Shown one piece after another: positions 1 through 6,015 of a stretch of 6,456 nucleotides of DNA. Where the stretch lies: NCBI GenBank assembly GCA_046723645.1, contig JBKOUY010000229.1, positions 1-6,456 on the forward strand, in the 5' to 3' direction. Every line of letters starts with the position of its first letter. Positions within the stretch are counted from its first letter, which is position 1. The DNA comes from DASQUK01 sp046723645 (GTDB lineage: Bacteria > Actinomycetota > Acidimicrobiia > Acidimicrobiales > VFJN01). The translations under genes and the position numbers were made by a program. The notes beneath the pieces are model-generated. The model saw nothing but the letters and a program-made list of their open reading frames with translations, was not told the DNA's origin and made no database searches.

Positions 1-491
1 TGCGGCTGGCCCGGCTGGCGCTGCCCCACATGCGACGTGCTGGCGGTGGGCGCATCGTCAACGTGTCCTCGATCGCGAGCGATACCCACGTCCCGCTGCT
101 TGGCTGGTACCAGGCGGCCAAGAGCGCGTTAAGCACCCTGAGCGACGTCCTCCGCCAGGAGGTGGCCCACCACGGTGTCGACGTCGTCGTGGTCGAGCCA
201 GGCATCATCGACACGCCCATCTGGGACGCTGTGCGCCAGGAGTTGTGGCGGCGCCGGGTCGAGGCCCTGGAGCCCGACGTCTATGACGAGGCCCTCCAGG
301 TGATCGACCGGGTTACCAGGGTTGGCAGCGACGTTGCCCAGGCGGCGGAGACGATCGGTGCGGTGCTCCACGCCGGCCACCCGCGCTACCGGTACCGGAC
401 CGGTGCCGGCGCCACCGTCCTGCCCCTCGGCAACAGGTTCCTCCCCACGGGGGTCAGGGATCGGCTCACCCGGTCAGTGGCGAGGCTGTGA
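1..491 (+). CDS. SDR family oxidoreductase, 3' part only
   Basis: This is the C-terminal part (about 163 residues) of a classical short-chain dehydrogenase/reductase, an NAD(P)-dependent soluble enzyme that interconverts alcohols and ketones. The gene enters from the left edge and is read in the frame beginning at base 3. Visible family hallmarks are NVSS, whose second Ser is the catalytic Ser (codon 69-71), and the YxxxK pair in WYQAAK (Tyr codon 108-110, Lys codon 120-122). The Ser-Tyr spacing of 13 residues is canonical. The V-E-P-G-I-I-D-T-P stretch after strand six is the cofactor-loop motif. The Rossmann TGxxxGxG part lies outside the window. The stop codon at 489-491 overlaps the start of the next gene, so translational coupling and a shared operon are likely. 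The substrate cannot be told from the sequence. Family assignment is secure. Confidence 0.93.
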   Translation, partial: RLARLALPHMRRAGGGRIVNVSSIASDTHVPLLGWYQAAKSALSTLSDVLRQEVAHHGVDVVVVEPGIIDTPIWDAVRQELWRRRVEALEPDVYDEALQVIDRVTRVGSDVAQAAETIGAVLHAGHPRYRYRTGAGATVLPLGNRFLPTGVRDRLTRSVARL

Positions 492-1030
492 TGGCCGCCG
501 TCGACGCCGTCCTCGACGCCCCCATCGACGCTGTCGTCTCGGTGCTGAGCGATCCCCGGACCTATGACGGCGTGGTCCTCGGCAGCCGCCGTGTCCGCTG
601 GTTCGACGCCGCGTGGCCGGCTCCCGGGAGCCGCTTCCATCACACGCTTGGGTTCGGCCCGGTGACGATCCGCGATCACACCGAGGTCGTCTGTGACGAC
701 CTGCCGGGCCGCCTGGAGCTGGCTACCGGCATCCGCCCGCTGGGCGTTCTCCGGGCCGTGTTCCGGCTGACGGAGGAGCAGGAGGGCACCCGCGTCGAGA
801 TGACCGAGGAGCCACTGTCCGGTCCCGTCGCCCGCATCTGGTCGTGGCCGCTCGAGGCACTCACCCGCGTCCGCAACAGAGCGACGCTCCGCCGGTTGGG
901 CGACCTGGCCCGGGTCCGGGCCCAGGTCCGGACGCTGGACGGTGGCGCGAGCGGTAGCCAGCATGGCGGCCGAGGCCCGAGCTCCGGCGCCGGAGCCCAC
1001 GCCGTGGGCCGCCCCGGGCCGCCGGCCTGA
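491..1030 (+). CDS. SRPBCC (START/polyketide-cyclase-like) family protein
   Basis: A 179-residue soluble protein whose first ~145 residues look like the SRPBCC fold, a helix-grip barrel with a hydrophobic ligand cavity used for lipids, polyketides or other apolar molecules. The N-terminal pattern (V-x-A-P-I-D-A-V followed by L-S-D-P-R-T-Y) is typical: the first strand, then the helix that packs on the barrel. The middle holds an R-F-H-H-T strand and a T-R-V-E-M-T-E-E strand, followed by a C-terminal amphipathic helix. The last ~30 residues are a Gly/Ala/Pro/Ser-rich tail with no family resemblance. ATG 491 is chosen because it overlaps the preceding stop (TGATG) and is the second of two adjacent start codons (GTG 488 is the other). 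Its place between two redox enzymes suggests it binds or delivers their apolar substrate, but that is inference. Confidence 0.8.
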   Translation: MAAVDAVLDAPIDAVVSVLSDPRTYDGVVLGSRRVRWFDAAWPAPGSRFHHTLGFGPVTIRDHTEVVCDDLPGRLELATGIRPLGVLRAVFRLTEEQEGTRVEMTEEPLSGPVARIWSWPLEALTRVRNRATLRRLGDLARVRAQVRTLDGGASGSQHGGRGPSSGAGAHAVGRPGPPA

Positions 1031-1061
1031 ACGGCCAACGGCGATGGCAATGGGCGGCGGG

Positions 1062-2654
1062 ATGGAGACCCGCGATGCAGTCGTAGTTGGCGCAGGGCCC
1101 AACGGGCTCGTCGCCGCCAACCTCCTGGCCGATGCCGGCTGGGACGTGCTGGTCCTGGAGGCCAACCCGGAGCCGGGCGGCGCCGTTCGCACCGCGGAGG
1201 TGACCGCCCCCGGCTTTCGCAACGACCTGTTCAGCGCCTTCTATCCGCTGGCCGCGGGATCGTCGATCATCGGTGGCCTGGCGCTGGAGCGCCACGGGCT
1301 GCGGTGGACTCAGGCCCCCGCCGTGGTGGCCCACCCCACCCGCGACGGGCCGGCCGCGGTCCTCCACCGGACGCCGGCGGCGACGGCGGCGTCCCTCGAG
1401 CGGTTTGCCCCAGGTGACGGCGAGGCGTGGCTGTCGCTGTACGACCGCTGGCGGCGCGTGGGAGGCCCGCTGGTGCGGGCGCTCCTGTCGCCGTTCCCCC
1501 CCGTCCGGCCCGCCCTCCGCCTGGCTGCCGCCGTGCGGCCGCAGGGCATCGTGCCGTTCGCCCGCTTCGCGCTGCTCCCCGTGCGACGCATGGCCGATGA
1601 GCACTTCCGTGGCGCCGGTGGTGGGCTGTTGCTGGCCGGCAACGCCCTGCACGCCGACCTCTTCCCCGACGCCGCACCCAGCGGCATGTTCGGGTGGCTG
1701 CTGGCCTCCCTCGGCCAGGAGCGGGGCTTCCCGGTGCCTATGGGCGGGGCCGGCCAGCTCACGGCGGCTCTCGTGCGCCGCCTGGAGGCGGCTGGCGGCG
1801 CGCTGCGGTGCTGTGCACCCGTGGAGCGCGTCGTCGTGGAAGACGGCCGGGTCCGGGGCGTCGAGGTCGCCGGGACGCCCGTGTGCGCCCGCTGGGCCGT
1901 CCTCGCTGACGTCGACGCCGCCGTGCTGTTCCGCCGGCTGGTCGATCCCCGGCATCTCCCATCCTCGTTTCTCGACCGGTTGGCCGGCTACCAGCGCGGC
2001 TGGGCCACGGTGAAGGTCGACTGGGCGCTGAGCACGCCGATCCCGTGGACCGACCCCGAGGTCGGCAGCGCGGGGACCGTGCACCTCGCGGCCTCCATGG
2101 ACGAGCTGACGATGGGAGCGGCGGAGCTGGCCGCCGGTCGGCTGCCCACCGAGCCGTTCCTCGTGCTGGGCCAGATGACCGCGGCCGACCCGACGCGCTC
2201 ACCCGTCGGGACCGAGTCGGCCTGGGCCTATACCCACGTCCCGCTGGCGTTGCGGGACGGCACCGGCGGCGCCCGGCCGCTGACGGCTGACGACGTACCC
2301 GAGGTGGTGCGGCGGATGGAGGCCCGGATCGCGGCGTTCGCGCCCGGCTTCTGCAACCGCGTCCTGGCCCGCCACGTTCAGGGACCGGCCGACCTCGAGG
2401 CCGCCGACATCAACTTGGTCGGCGGCGACATCGGCGGCGGCACTTACCAGCTGCATCAGCAGCTGGTGTTCCGCCCCTGGCCGGGGCTGGCCCGCGCCGA
2501 GACCCCGCTCCCCGGGCTCTTCCTGGCGTCGGCCTCGGCCCACCCCGGCGGCGGAGTGCACGGCGCGTGCGGAGCGAACGCCGCCCGGGCCGCCCTCGTC
2601 CACCAACGTTTCGCCCGGCTGCGACGCGTCTGGAACGGGAATTTCCGACGATGA
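1062..2654 (+). CDS. FAD-dependent oxidoreductase, phytoene dehydrogenase-related (COG1233 type)
   Basis: A 530-residue flavoprotein of the phytoene desaturase/PYROXD2-like superfamily. The N-terminus carries the dinucleotide-binding fold: V-V-V-G-A-G-P-N-G-L (Gly10, Gly12, Gly15), ending at Glu33 of the V-L-E-A-N strand, then the P-G-G-A-V-R-T segment. The C-terminal FAD motif is at about residues 484-508, with P-G-L-F-L-A-S followed by H-P-G-G-G-V-H-G-A-C-G. Length is normal for the family. Members desaturate, isomerise or saturate carotenoid or other polyprenoid and lipid chains; the exact substrate is not readable here. ATG 1062 is chosen because it puts the first beta strand five residues in, as is usual. 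ATGs at 1044 and 1050 and a GTG at 942 are also open, and the longer versions add an Ala/Pro-rich leader unlike the family. It lies 31 bases after the SRPBCC stop, probably in the same operon. Confidence 0.92.
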   Translation: METRDAVVVGAGPNGLVAANLLADAGWDVLVLEANPEPGGAVRTAEVTAPGFRNDLFSAFYPLAAGSSIIGGLALERHGLRWTQAPAVVAHPTRDGPAAVLHRTPAATAASLERFAPGDGEAWLSLYDRWRRVGGPLVRALLSPFPPVRPALRLAAAVRPQGIVPFARFALLPVRRMADEHFRGAGGGLLLAGNALHADLFPDAAPSGMFGWLLASLGQERGFPVPMGGAGQLTAALVRRLEAAGGALRCCAPVERVVVEDGRVRGVEVAGTPVCARWAVLADVDAAVLFRRLVDPRHLPSSFLDRLAGYQRGWATVKVDWALSTPIPWTDPEVGSAGTVHLAASMDELTMGAAELAAGRLPTEPFLVLGQMTAADPTRSPVGTESAWAYTHVPLALRDGTGGARPLTADDVPEVVRRMEARIAAFAPGFCNRVLARHVQGPADLEAADINLVGGDIGGGTYQLHQQLVFRPWPGLARAETPLPGLFLASASAHPGGGVHGACGANAARAALVHQRFARLRRVWNGNFRR

Positions 2655-2679
2655 TGTCGGCGGAGCGGAGATCCCAGCC

Positions 2680-2856
2680 AGGTCGTGCTTGATCGCTGCC
2701 AACGCGGCGTGACCAGCCGACGATGGCGGTGGCGCAAGATCAATTGTGCAGGCCTCGTGCCGGCGCGAGCGTGAATGAGAAGGACCACCGAGCGCGCTGA
2801 CGACGCGAGGCGGATCCTGTCTCCCCTCGTCGAGTCACTCGCCACAACACCTCTCG
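2680..2856 (-). pseudogene. Decayed transposase/integrase (rve superfamily) N-terminal fragment
   Basis: The minus strand between the two convergent transcription units reads, over two frames, like the N-terminal region of a common actinobacterial integrase-core transposase. One frame (2856-2824) gives R-E-V-L-W-R-V-T-R-R-G, resembling the family's L-E-V-L-R-R-Q-V-x-R-P-R. A second frame (2821-2699) gives D-R-I-R-L-A-S-S-A-R, then P-A-Q-L and R-H-R-R-L-V-T-P-R-W, resembling D-R-x-x-L-A-x-x-A-R ... T-P-A-T-L-L-R-W-H-R-R-L-V-x-R-R-W. The spacing between these blocks is nearly that of the family. No catalytic DDE core is present. At least one frameshift separates the two pieces. The assignment rests on remembered family patterns and is moderate. 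Confidence 0.45.
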
Positions 2857-3037
2857 AGGACACGACGGGTGCCCGTGAGGACCTCTCCAATTAATCGGGG
2901 ATTCGCGGGCGTTTGTGGGTCTGGAAGCAAGGCGGGGATCGACCGGCCCGCAGTGACAGCCCGAGGGGTGTCGTCCCGGAAGTTTCCGAGGCCTGGAGCT
3001 CGGGTCGCCGGGCGGCCGACCATGCCCCACACGCGCG

Positions 3038-3067
3038 GCGGATCGCCGGGGGAGCCCGGCGATCCGC
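3038..3067 (-). terminator. Strong hairpin, probable terminator of the FAS1 transcript
   Basis: A perfect 13-base-pair inverted repeat (3038-3050 with 3055-3067) closes a four-base loop. It is very GC-rich and lies 30 bases beyond the stop of the minus-strand FAS1 gene. No U-run follows on the minus strand, which is common for terminators in high-GC actinobacteria. As it sits between converging transcription units (stop codons at 2654 and 3097), it may also stop read-through from the plus strand. Confidence 0.72.
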
Positions 3068-3096
3068 GACCGGTGGTTCGGGTAGCGGCTAGCGGG

Positions 3097-3684
3097 TCAG
3101 CTGGGGGCCGGCAGGAGCACCTCGTCGATGACGTGCACCACGCCGTTGCCTGCCTCGATGTCGGCTTGGACAACCGACACGGTGTTGCCGGTGCCGTCGG
3201 TCAGCGTCACGCCAGCGTCACTTACGCCGACGGTGAGCGGCTGGCCCTGGACGGTCGTGATGGTCATGCCGTCGCTCAGATCGCCCGACGTCGCCTCGGT
3301 CGGCACCACGTGGTAGGTGAGGACGCCCTTCAGCTGGTCCTGGTTCCCGGGGCGCAGCAGCGAGTCGACCGTGCCCGCCGGCAGCGCCGCGAACGCATCA
3401 TTCACCGGGGCGAAGACCGTGAAGGGCCCATCGCCGCTGAGGGTCTCGGCCAGGTCAGCCGCCTCCACGGCGCTGACGAGGGTCGAAAAGTCCTCATTGC
3501 TCGCGGCCACGTCGACCACGGTGGCCGGCGACTCGGGGGCGGACGCGCCGCTCTCGGCCGGGCTGTCGGCCATCGCCGTCGACGGCTCCTCTGGCGCAGC
3601 GCCGTCGTCGTCGCCGCAGGCGACCGCCCCGAGGGCGAGCGCCCCCGCTGCAACGGTGCCGATGATCCAACGGGGAAGTGTCAT
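3097..3684 (-). CDS. Fasciclin (FAS1) domain lipoprotein
   Basis: A 195-residue exported protein. The N-terminus has a charged start, a hydrophobic stretch (residues 7-22) and a lipobox A-V-A-C, so Cys23 is the likely lipidated first residue of a membrane-anchored extracellular lipoprotein. An acidic Ala/Pro/Ser/Glu-rich linker (24-55) follows. One complete FAS1 domain occupies about 57-193: the H1 box F-T-V-F-A-P-V-N-D-A-F (88-98), the Y-H pair (124-125) in L-T-Y-H-V-V-P, and the H2 box G-V-V-H-V-I-D-E-V-L-L-P (181-192). FAS1 domains mediate adhesion or ligand contact at the cell surface; the precise role here is unknown. ATG 3684 is supported by AGAGGAG at 3697-3691, six bases upstream. It is the only gene directly downstream of the B12-type regulator, on the same strand, 82 bases away and with its own promoter-like element. 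In some bacteria FAS1 proteins belong to light or singlet-oxygen regulons (from memory). Confidence 0.95.
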   Translation of the reverse strand: MTLPRWIIGTVAAGALALGAVACGDDDGAAPEEPSTAMADSPAESGASAPESPATVVDVAASNEDFSTLVSAVEAADLAETLSGDGPFTVFAPVNDAFAALPAGTVDSLLRPGNQDQLKGVLTYHVVPTEATSGDLSDGMTITTVQGQPLTVGVSDAGVTLTDGTGNTVSVVQADIEAGNGVVHVIDEVLLPAPS

Positions 3685-3690
3685 GTCCGT

Positions 3691-3697
3691 CTCCTCT
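3691..3697 (-). promoter_or_regulatory. Ribosome binding site of FAS1 gene
   Basis: On the minus strand AGAGGAG lies six bases before the ATG at 3684. It is the clearest Shine-Dalgarno sequence in the window and fixes the FAS1 start. Confidence 0.8.
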
Positions 3698-3747
3698 GTG
3701 TCGATGCTCCGTGGCCCTGCGAGGTGCGGAGCACGTCTTGGAGACAG

Positions 3748-3777
3748 ATGATAACACTAAGTTTGACTAAACAGCAA
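3748..3777 (-). promoter_or_regulatory. Putative FAS1 promoter with repeat operator in its spacer
   Basis: On the minus strand TTGCTG (3777-3772) is followed after 18 bases by TATCAT (3753-3748), a plausible -35/-10 pair upstream of FAS1. The spacer is AT-rich, unlike the surrounding GC-rich DNA. It holds two direct copies of TTAGT, at 3770-3766 and 3760-3756, exactly ten bases apart (TTTAGT and CTTAGT when extended by one base). The element overlaps the last codons and stop of the regulator gene. The layout fits a MerR/CarH-type operator, but no binding data can be read from sequence. Confidence 0.45.
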
Positions 3778-4549
3778 CGCGGGCGGCGGCGAGAAGTTCA
3801 TCCAGCCGCTGGCCGGCCTGGCCAATGAGCACGGGGATGCCGAGCTCCTGCGCCGACCGGCGCGCCCCGTTGGCGGCGCGGGCTGCCGGCATGGTCGCCG
3901 ACAGCACCAAGAGGTCGGGCTGCTCGCGCTCGAGGAAGGTCGCCAGGTCTTCGGGAGGGATGTCGGCCGCCAGATGATCGACGCGCCATCCGTCCCAGCG
4001 GAGCGCGGTCGCCGCCATCAGGGCCGGCAGCGCGTGGTGCTCGCCAGCCAGCGTCCCGACGACCGCTGTGCCCCTCACCCTCGTTCGCCGGGTTGGCAGC
4101 CGTGCCAGGAGCCGCTCGCACATGGCGCTCGCTCGGTGCTCGTCGGCGACCGTGGCCGCACCCGCGGCCCATTCCTCACCGATCCGGCGCAACACCGGCG
4201 CGAACAGGTCATTGCACAGCTCTACTGGCGACACGCCGCCTTTGGCCAACCGGTCGACCTGCTCGCTCGCCGACCGCTCATCGCCCCGGCTCAGTGCCTC
4301 GTGCAGGCGGTCGATCTGGTGGGCCCAGTTGCGCACCCGGATTGGCCGGGGGACGGTGCCGCTCTCCCGGCGTTGCGCGAACCTGTCGAGATCGCGCCGC
4401 TCCACGCGGTAGGTCTTGCCGACCTTGACCGCGCGCAGGGCGCCCTCCCGCACCCATCGGTAGGCGGTCTGGTAGTGCACACCGAGCTCACGAGCCGCTT
4501 CGGACAGCTCCAGCGCCTCACCGTCGCCGAGATCCGTCATATTAAGCAT
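3767..4549 (-). CDS. Cobalamin-binding, CarH/LitR-like transcriptional regulator with excisionase-type HTH
   Basis: A 260-residue cytoplasmic regulator. Residues 13-60 form a winged helix-turn-helix of excisionase/BldC/MerR type (L-S-E-A-A-R-E-L-G-V, then Y-R-W-V-R-E-G-A-L, then G-K-T-Y-R-V). A helical-bundle region spans about 75-155 and carries W127-x9-E137-H138, exactly the CarH motif that packs against the upper face of adenosylcobalamin. A Rossmann-like B12-binding domain follows; E170-x-H172 matches the ExH motif whose His is the lower cobalt ligand, although the usual Gly three residues after the His is Pro175 here. CarH proteins bind DNA in the dark as AdoCbl tetramers and let go on illumination. 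The C-terminus is short: it ends soon after I-P-V-L-I-G-Q, where the family normally has a Gly-Gly turn and a last helix. ATG 4549 is the outer start; ATG 4540 (residue 4) is equally possible. Neither has a Shine-Dalgarno, so the mRNA may be leaderless. Light sensing is inferred; B12 binding is likely. Confidence 0.88.
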   Translation of the reverse strand: MLNMTDLGDGEALELSEAARELGVHYQTAYRWVREGALRAVKVGKTYRVERRDLDRFAQRRESGTVPRPIRVRNWAHQIDRLHEALSRGDERSASEQVDRLAKGGVSPVELCNDLFAPVLRRIGEEWAAGAATVADEHRASAMCERLLARLPTRRTRVRGTAVVGTLAGEHHALPALMAATALRWDGWRVDHLAADIPPEDLATFLEREQPDLLVLSATMPAARAANGARRSAQELGIPVLIGQAGQRLDELLAAARVAV

Positions 4550-4572
4550 ATTTTAGCAAAGTCTCCCCGCAA
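4538..4572 (-). promoter_or_regulatory. Putative regulator promoter with AT-rich direct repeat
   Basis: On the minus strand TTGCGG (4572-4567) and TATGCT (4550-4545) are 16 bases apart, a possible -35/-10 pair. Transcription would then begin near the ATG at 4540, implying a leaderless message. Two AATATG copies (4552-4547 and 4543-4538) are nine bases apart. The plus strand here also reads TTTAGCAAAG (4552-4561), close to TTTAGTCAAAC in the FAS1 promoter. Autoregulation is a reasonable guess. Confidence 0.35.
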
Positions 4573-4612
4573 CGTTCGCGCCCGTGAGCATGCGACGTAG
4601 CCCCGGGTTGCC

Positions 4613-4973
4613 ATGGCAACGAACCACGTGGTGGTTCAGTCACACCACGCGACACGGTGCGAAGGGCGTGAACCCGGCCGCCCGGAGCTCCGAACGCGGT
4701 GCGGTGAGGTTTGCCCTGACAGCCCCAAGGCAGCCCATCCTTGGCTTCGAGGGGCCGGCCGGGTCGAGGCGGTGGGGGCGGGGGTCGCGAGATTCCAGCG
4801 GGCACAGGGTCGTCGCCTCCCGCGACCTGGATCTCGGCTGCCACGCCGAGGACGTCACCATGTCCGAGCAGGGCGCGATCGCCAGGATCCCCGACACCCT
4901 GACCGAGCAGGACGCGGTCGCACTGTGCTTCGGCGGCACGACAGCGGCGACCAGGTCGAAGACGCACGCGTAA
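4613..4973 (+). pseudogene. Frameshifted, truncated medium-chain (zinc-type/quinone) dehydrogenase
   Basis: Pieces of one MDR-family alcohol dehydrogenase/quinone oxidoreductase can be read in order but in alternating frames. Frame one gives G-V-N-P-A...S-E-R-G and R-Q-P-I-L-G-F-E (4665-4751). Frame two gives A-G-R-V-E-A-V-G-A-G-V-A-R-F-Q (4754-4798). Frame one resumes with G-H-R-V-V-A (4800-4817), then A-I-A-R-I-P-D-T-L-T-E-Q-D-A-V-A-L-C-F-G-G-T-T-A (4875-4946). These match the family order of the substrate-domain start, P-I-L-G-x-x-x-A-G-x-V-E-A-V-G, R-F-x-x-G-D-x-V and F-G-G-T-T-A. A possible earlier piece is V-V-V-Q-S-H-H-A-T (4628-4654). The nucleotide-binding Rossmann half is absent, with a stop at 4971-4973. 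At least two frameshifts plus the truncation make it non-functional; sequencing error alone would not explain the missing half. Confidence 0.72.
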
Positions 4974-5261
4974 CCGGCGCTCTGTCGCAGCTCGAGCTCG
5001 ACCATGTCCGCTGGGCCGCCGACCGCGGCTGGGCCACCGTCAACGCCGTTGCCGATGACCGCGCCCGTTGCTAGGGCGCCGGCAGCCGGGCGACGATGTC
5101 CTGAATCCCCTGACTCCAATTTCATCGTCCACGGGGCTCAGCCTCTCTGGACCCGACGCGGGACCCAAACTCTCCCGGAAGTTCGCTGAACCAGGAGCCA
5201 AGGGTCTCAGGTTCGCGGTTCCGATGACCAGGGCCTGCCAGAAGCTTGATCGCCTGCCAGG
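4974..5261. other. Intergenic stretch with nothing recognised
   Basis: These 288 bases lie between the dehydrogenase pseudogene and the 3' end of the dioxygenase gene. Short open frames exist on both strands, but their translations show no family pattern, no ribosome binding site and no consistent codon bias. No strong hairpin that would end the dioxygenase transcript was found. It may be further gene debris. Confidence 0.5.
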
Positions 5262-5999
5262 TCAACCTCGACGTGCGCGCCGAGGCGATCCGAGTAGCGG
5301 TGGCCGATGCGGGTTGGCGAAGTTGATGATGTAGGCGCGTCGGGGCCGATTGGCCGATCGGTTCGGCCCGGCGAAGTGGGGCGTCCCGTAGCTGTGCATC
5401 GTGGTGCCACCTGCGGGCAGGGGTGCGGTCACCGCCCGTTCGAGGTCGACTTGGCCATCCGGGTCGGCGAGCTCCAGCAGCCGGCTCGCATCGCCGGGAT
5501 CGCCGGCAATGACGTGGTGCTCCCGGAGTGGCTCCCGGTGGTAGCCCGGCAGGAAGTGCATGCAGCCGTTCTCCTCGTCGACGTCGTCGAGGGCCACCCA
5601 GAACCGGATCGTCCATGCCGGGATGTCTGTGCCCGCCGGCGCGAACGGTTGGGTCAGGTAGGCCATGTCCTGGTGCCACGGCGTGACCTCGGGGTCACCA
5701 GACGGCTTGTGGATCAGCATGTCGAACGTGGGGGACGCCCCGCCGAGGACCTGGTCGGCGATCTCACCCAGCACCGCCAGTGCATGGTTGTCGGCGAAGG
5801 TCGCATGGGCCGCCGCCGGCCATGTGATCACGTGGATGCGCCCCCCGAGCATCTGGTCGGCCCGAGCCTCCACGCCTCGGTTCAGGACCTCGTCGTACGC
5901 CGCTCGCAGTTCGGCCACCGTGTCGTCGTCGATCAGGCGATCGATCGCCAGGAACCCATCCTCGTCGTAGCGCCGTAGCTGCCCGTCGCTCAAACGCAT
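5262..5999 (-). CDS. Phytanoyl-CoA dioxygenase (PhyH) family protein
   Basis: A 245-residue Fe(II)/2-oxoglutarate-dependent oxygenase of the PhyH family, cytoplasmic, expected to hydroxylate a small molecule or acyl substrate. The start, L-S-D-G-Q-L-R-R-Y-D-E-D-G-F-L, is the typical PhyH N-terminal helix and strand. The iron triad is H109-x-D111 (in P-W-H-Q-D-M) with distal His208 (in P-H-F-A-G-P-N-R-S). The 2-oxoglutarate-binding Arg is R220 or R221 in R-P-R-R-A-Y. The segment W-V-A-L-D-D-V-D-E-E-N-G-C-M-H-F-L-P-G-Y-H (134-154) is the standard metal-site strand. ATG 5999 is chosen because the family's N-terminus begins there; the frame stays open to 6245, but that part resembles a transposase. 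The Shine-Dalgarno is weak (GGTGA). It is slightly short for the family, with an Arg-rich tail, yet all catalytic residues are present. The substrate is unknown. Confidence 0.93.
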   Translation of the reverse strand: MRLSDGQLRRYDEDGFLAIDRLIDDDTVAELRAAYDEVLNRGVEARADQMLGGRIHVITWPAAAHATFADNHALAVLGEIADQVLGGASPTFDMLIHKPSGDPEVTPWHQDMAYLTQPFAPAGTDIPAWTIRFWVALDDVDEENGCMHFLPGYHREPLREHHVIAGDPGDASRLLELADPDGQVDLERAVTAPLPAGGTTMHSYGTPHFAGPNRSANRPRRAYIINFANPHRPPLLGSPRRARRG

Positions 6000-6015
6000 C
6001 GCGTCACCGGTCCAA

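Noticed and set aside
386..2084. Long minus-strand open frames opposite the SDR, SRPBCC and flavoprotein genes
   Set aside because: They are antisense shadows of GC-rich genes; the translations are Arg/Gly/Pro/His-rich without family motifs or ribosome binding sites.
2645..2660. Five-base-pair inverted repeat overlapping the flavoprotein stop codon as a terminator
   Set aside because: The stem is short, the loop is six bases, and no U-run follows; the 3038-3067 hairpin is far stronger.
2869..3828. A 319-codon plus-strand open frame across the FAS1 gene
   Set aside because: It is antisense to the well-supported FAS1 lipoprotein and its translation has no recognisable domain.
3974..4600. Plus-strand open frame opposite the B12-type regulator
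   Set aside because: It is a shadow of the regulator, whose minus-strand motifs are unambiguous.
4974..5074. Continuation of the MDR pseudogene or a small separate gene ending at 5074
   Set aside because: The translation (L-S-Q-L-E-L-D-H-V-R-W-A-A-D-R-G-W) matches no MDR block and has no start signal of its own.
4640..5125. A 161-codon minus-strand open frame over the dehydrogenase pseudogene
   Set aside because: The plus strand carries the ordered MDR motifs; the minus translation shows no family pattern and no Shine-Dalgarno.
2974..5183. An 11-base direct repeat (TCCCGGAAGTT at 2974-2984 and 5173-5183) as possible element ends
   Set aside because: Repeats of this length are expected by chance in a window this size, and the flanks match only partly.
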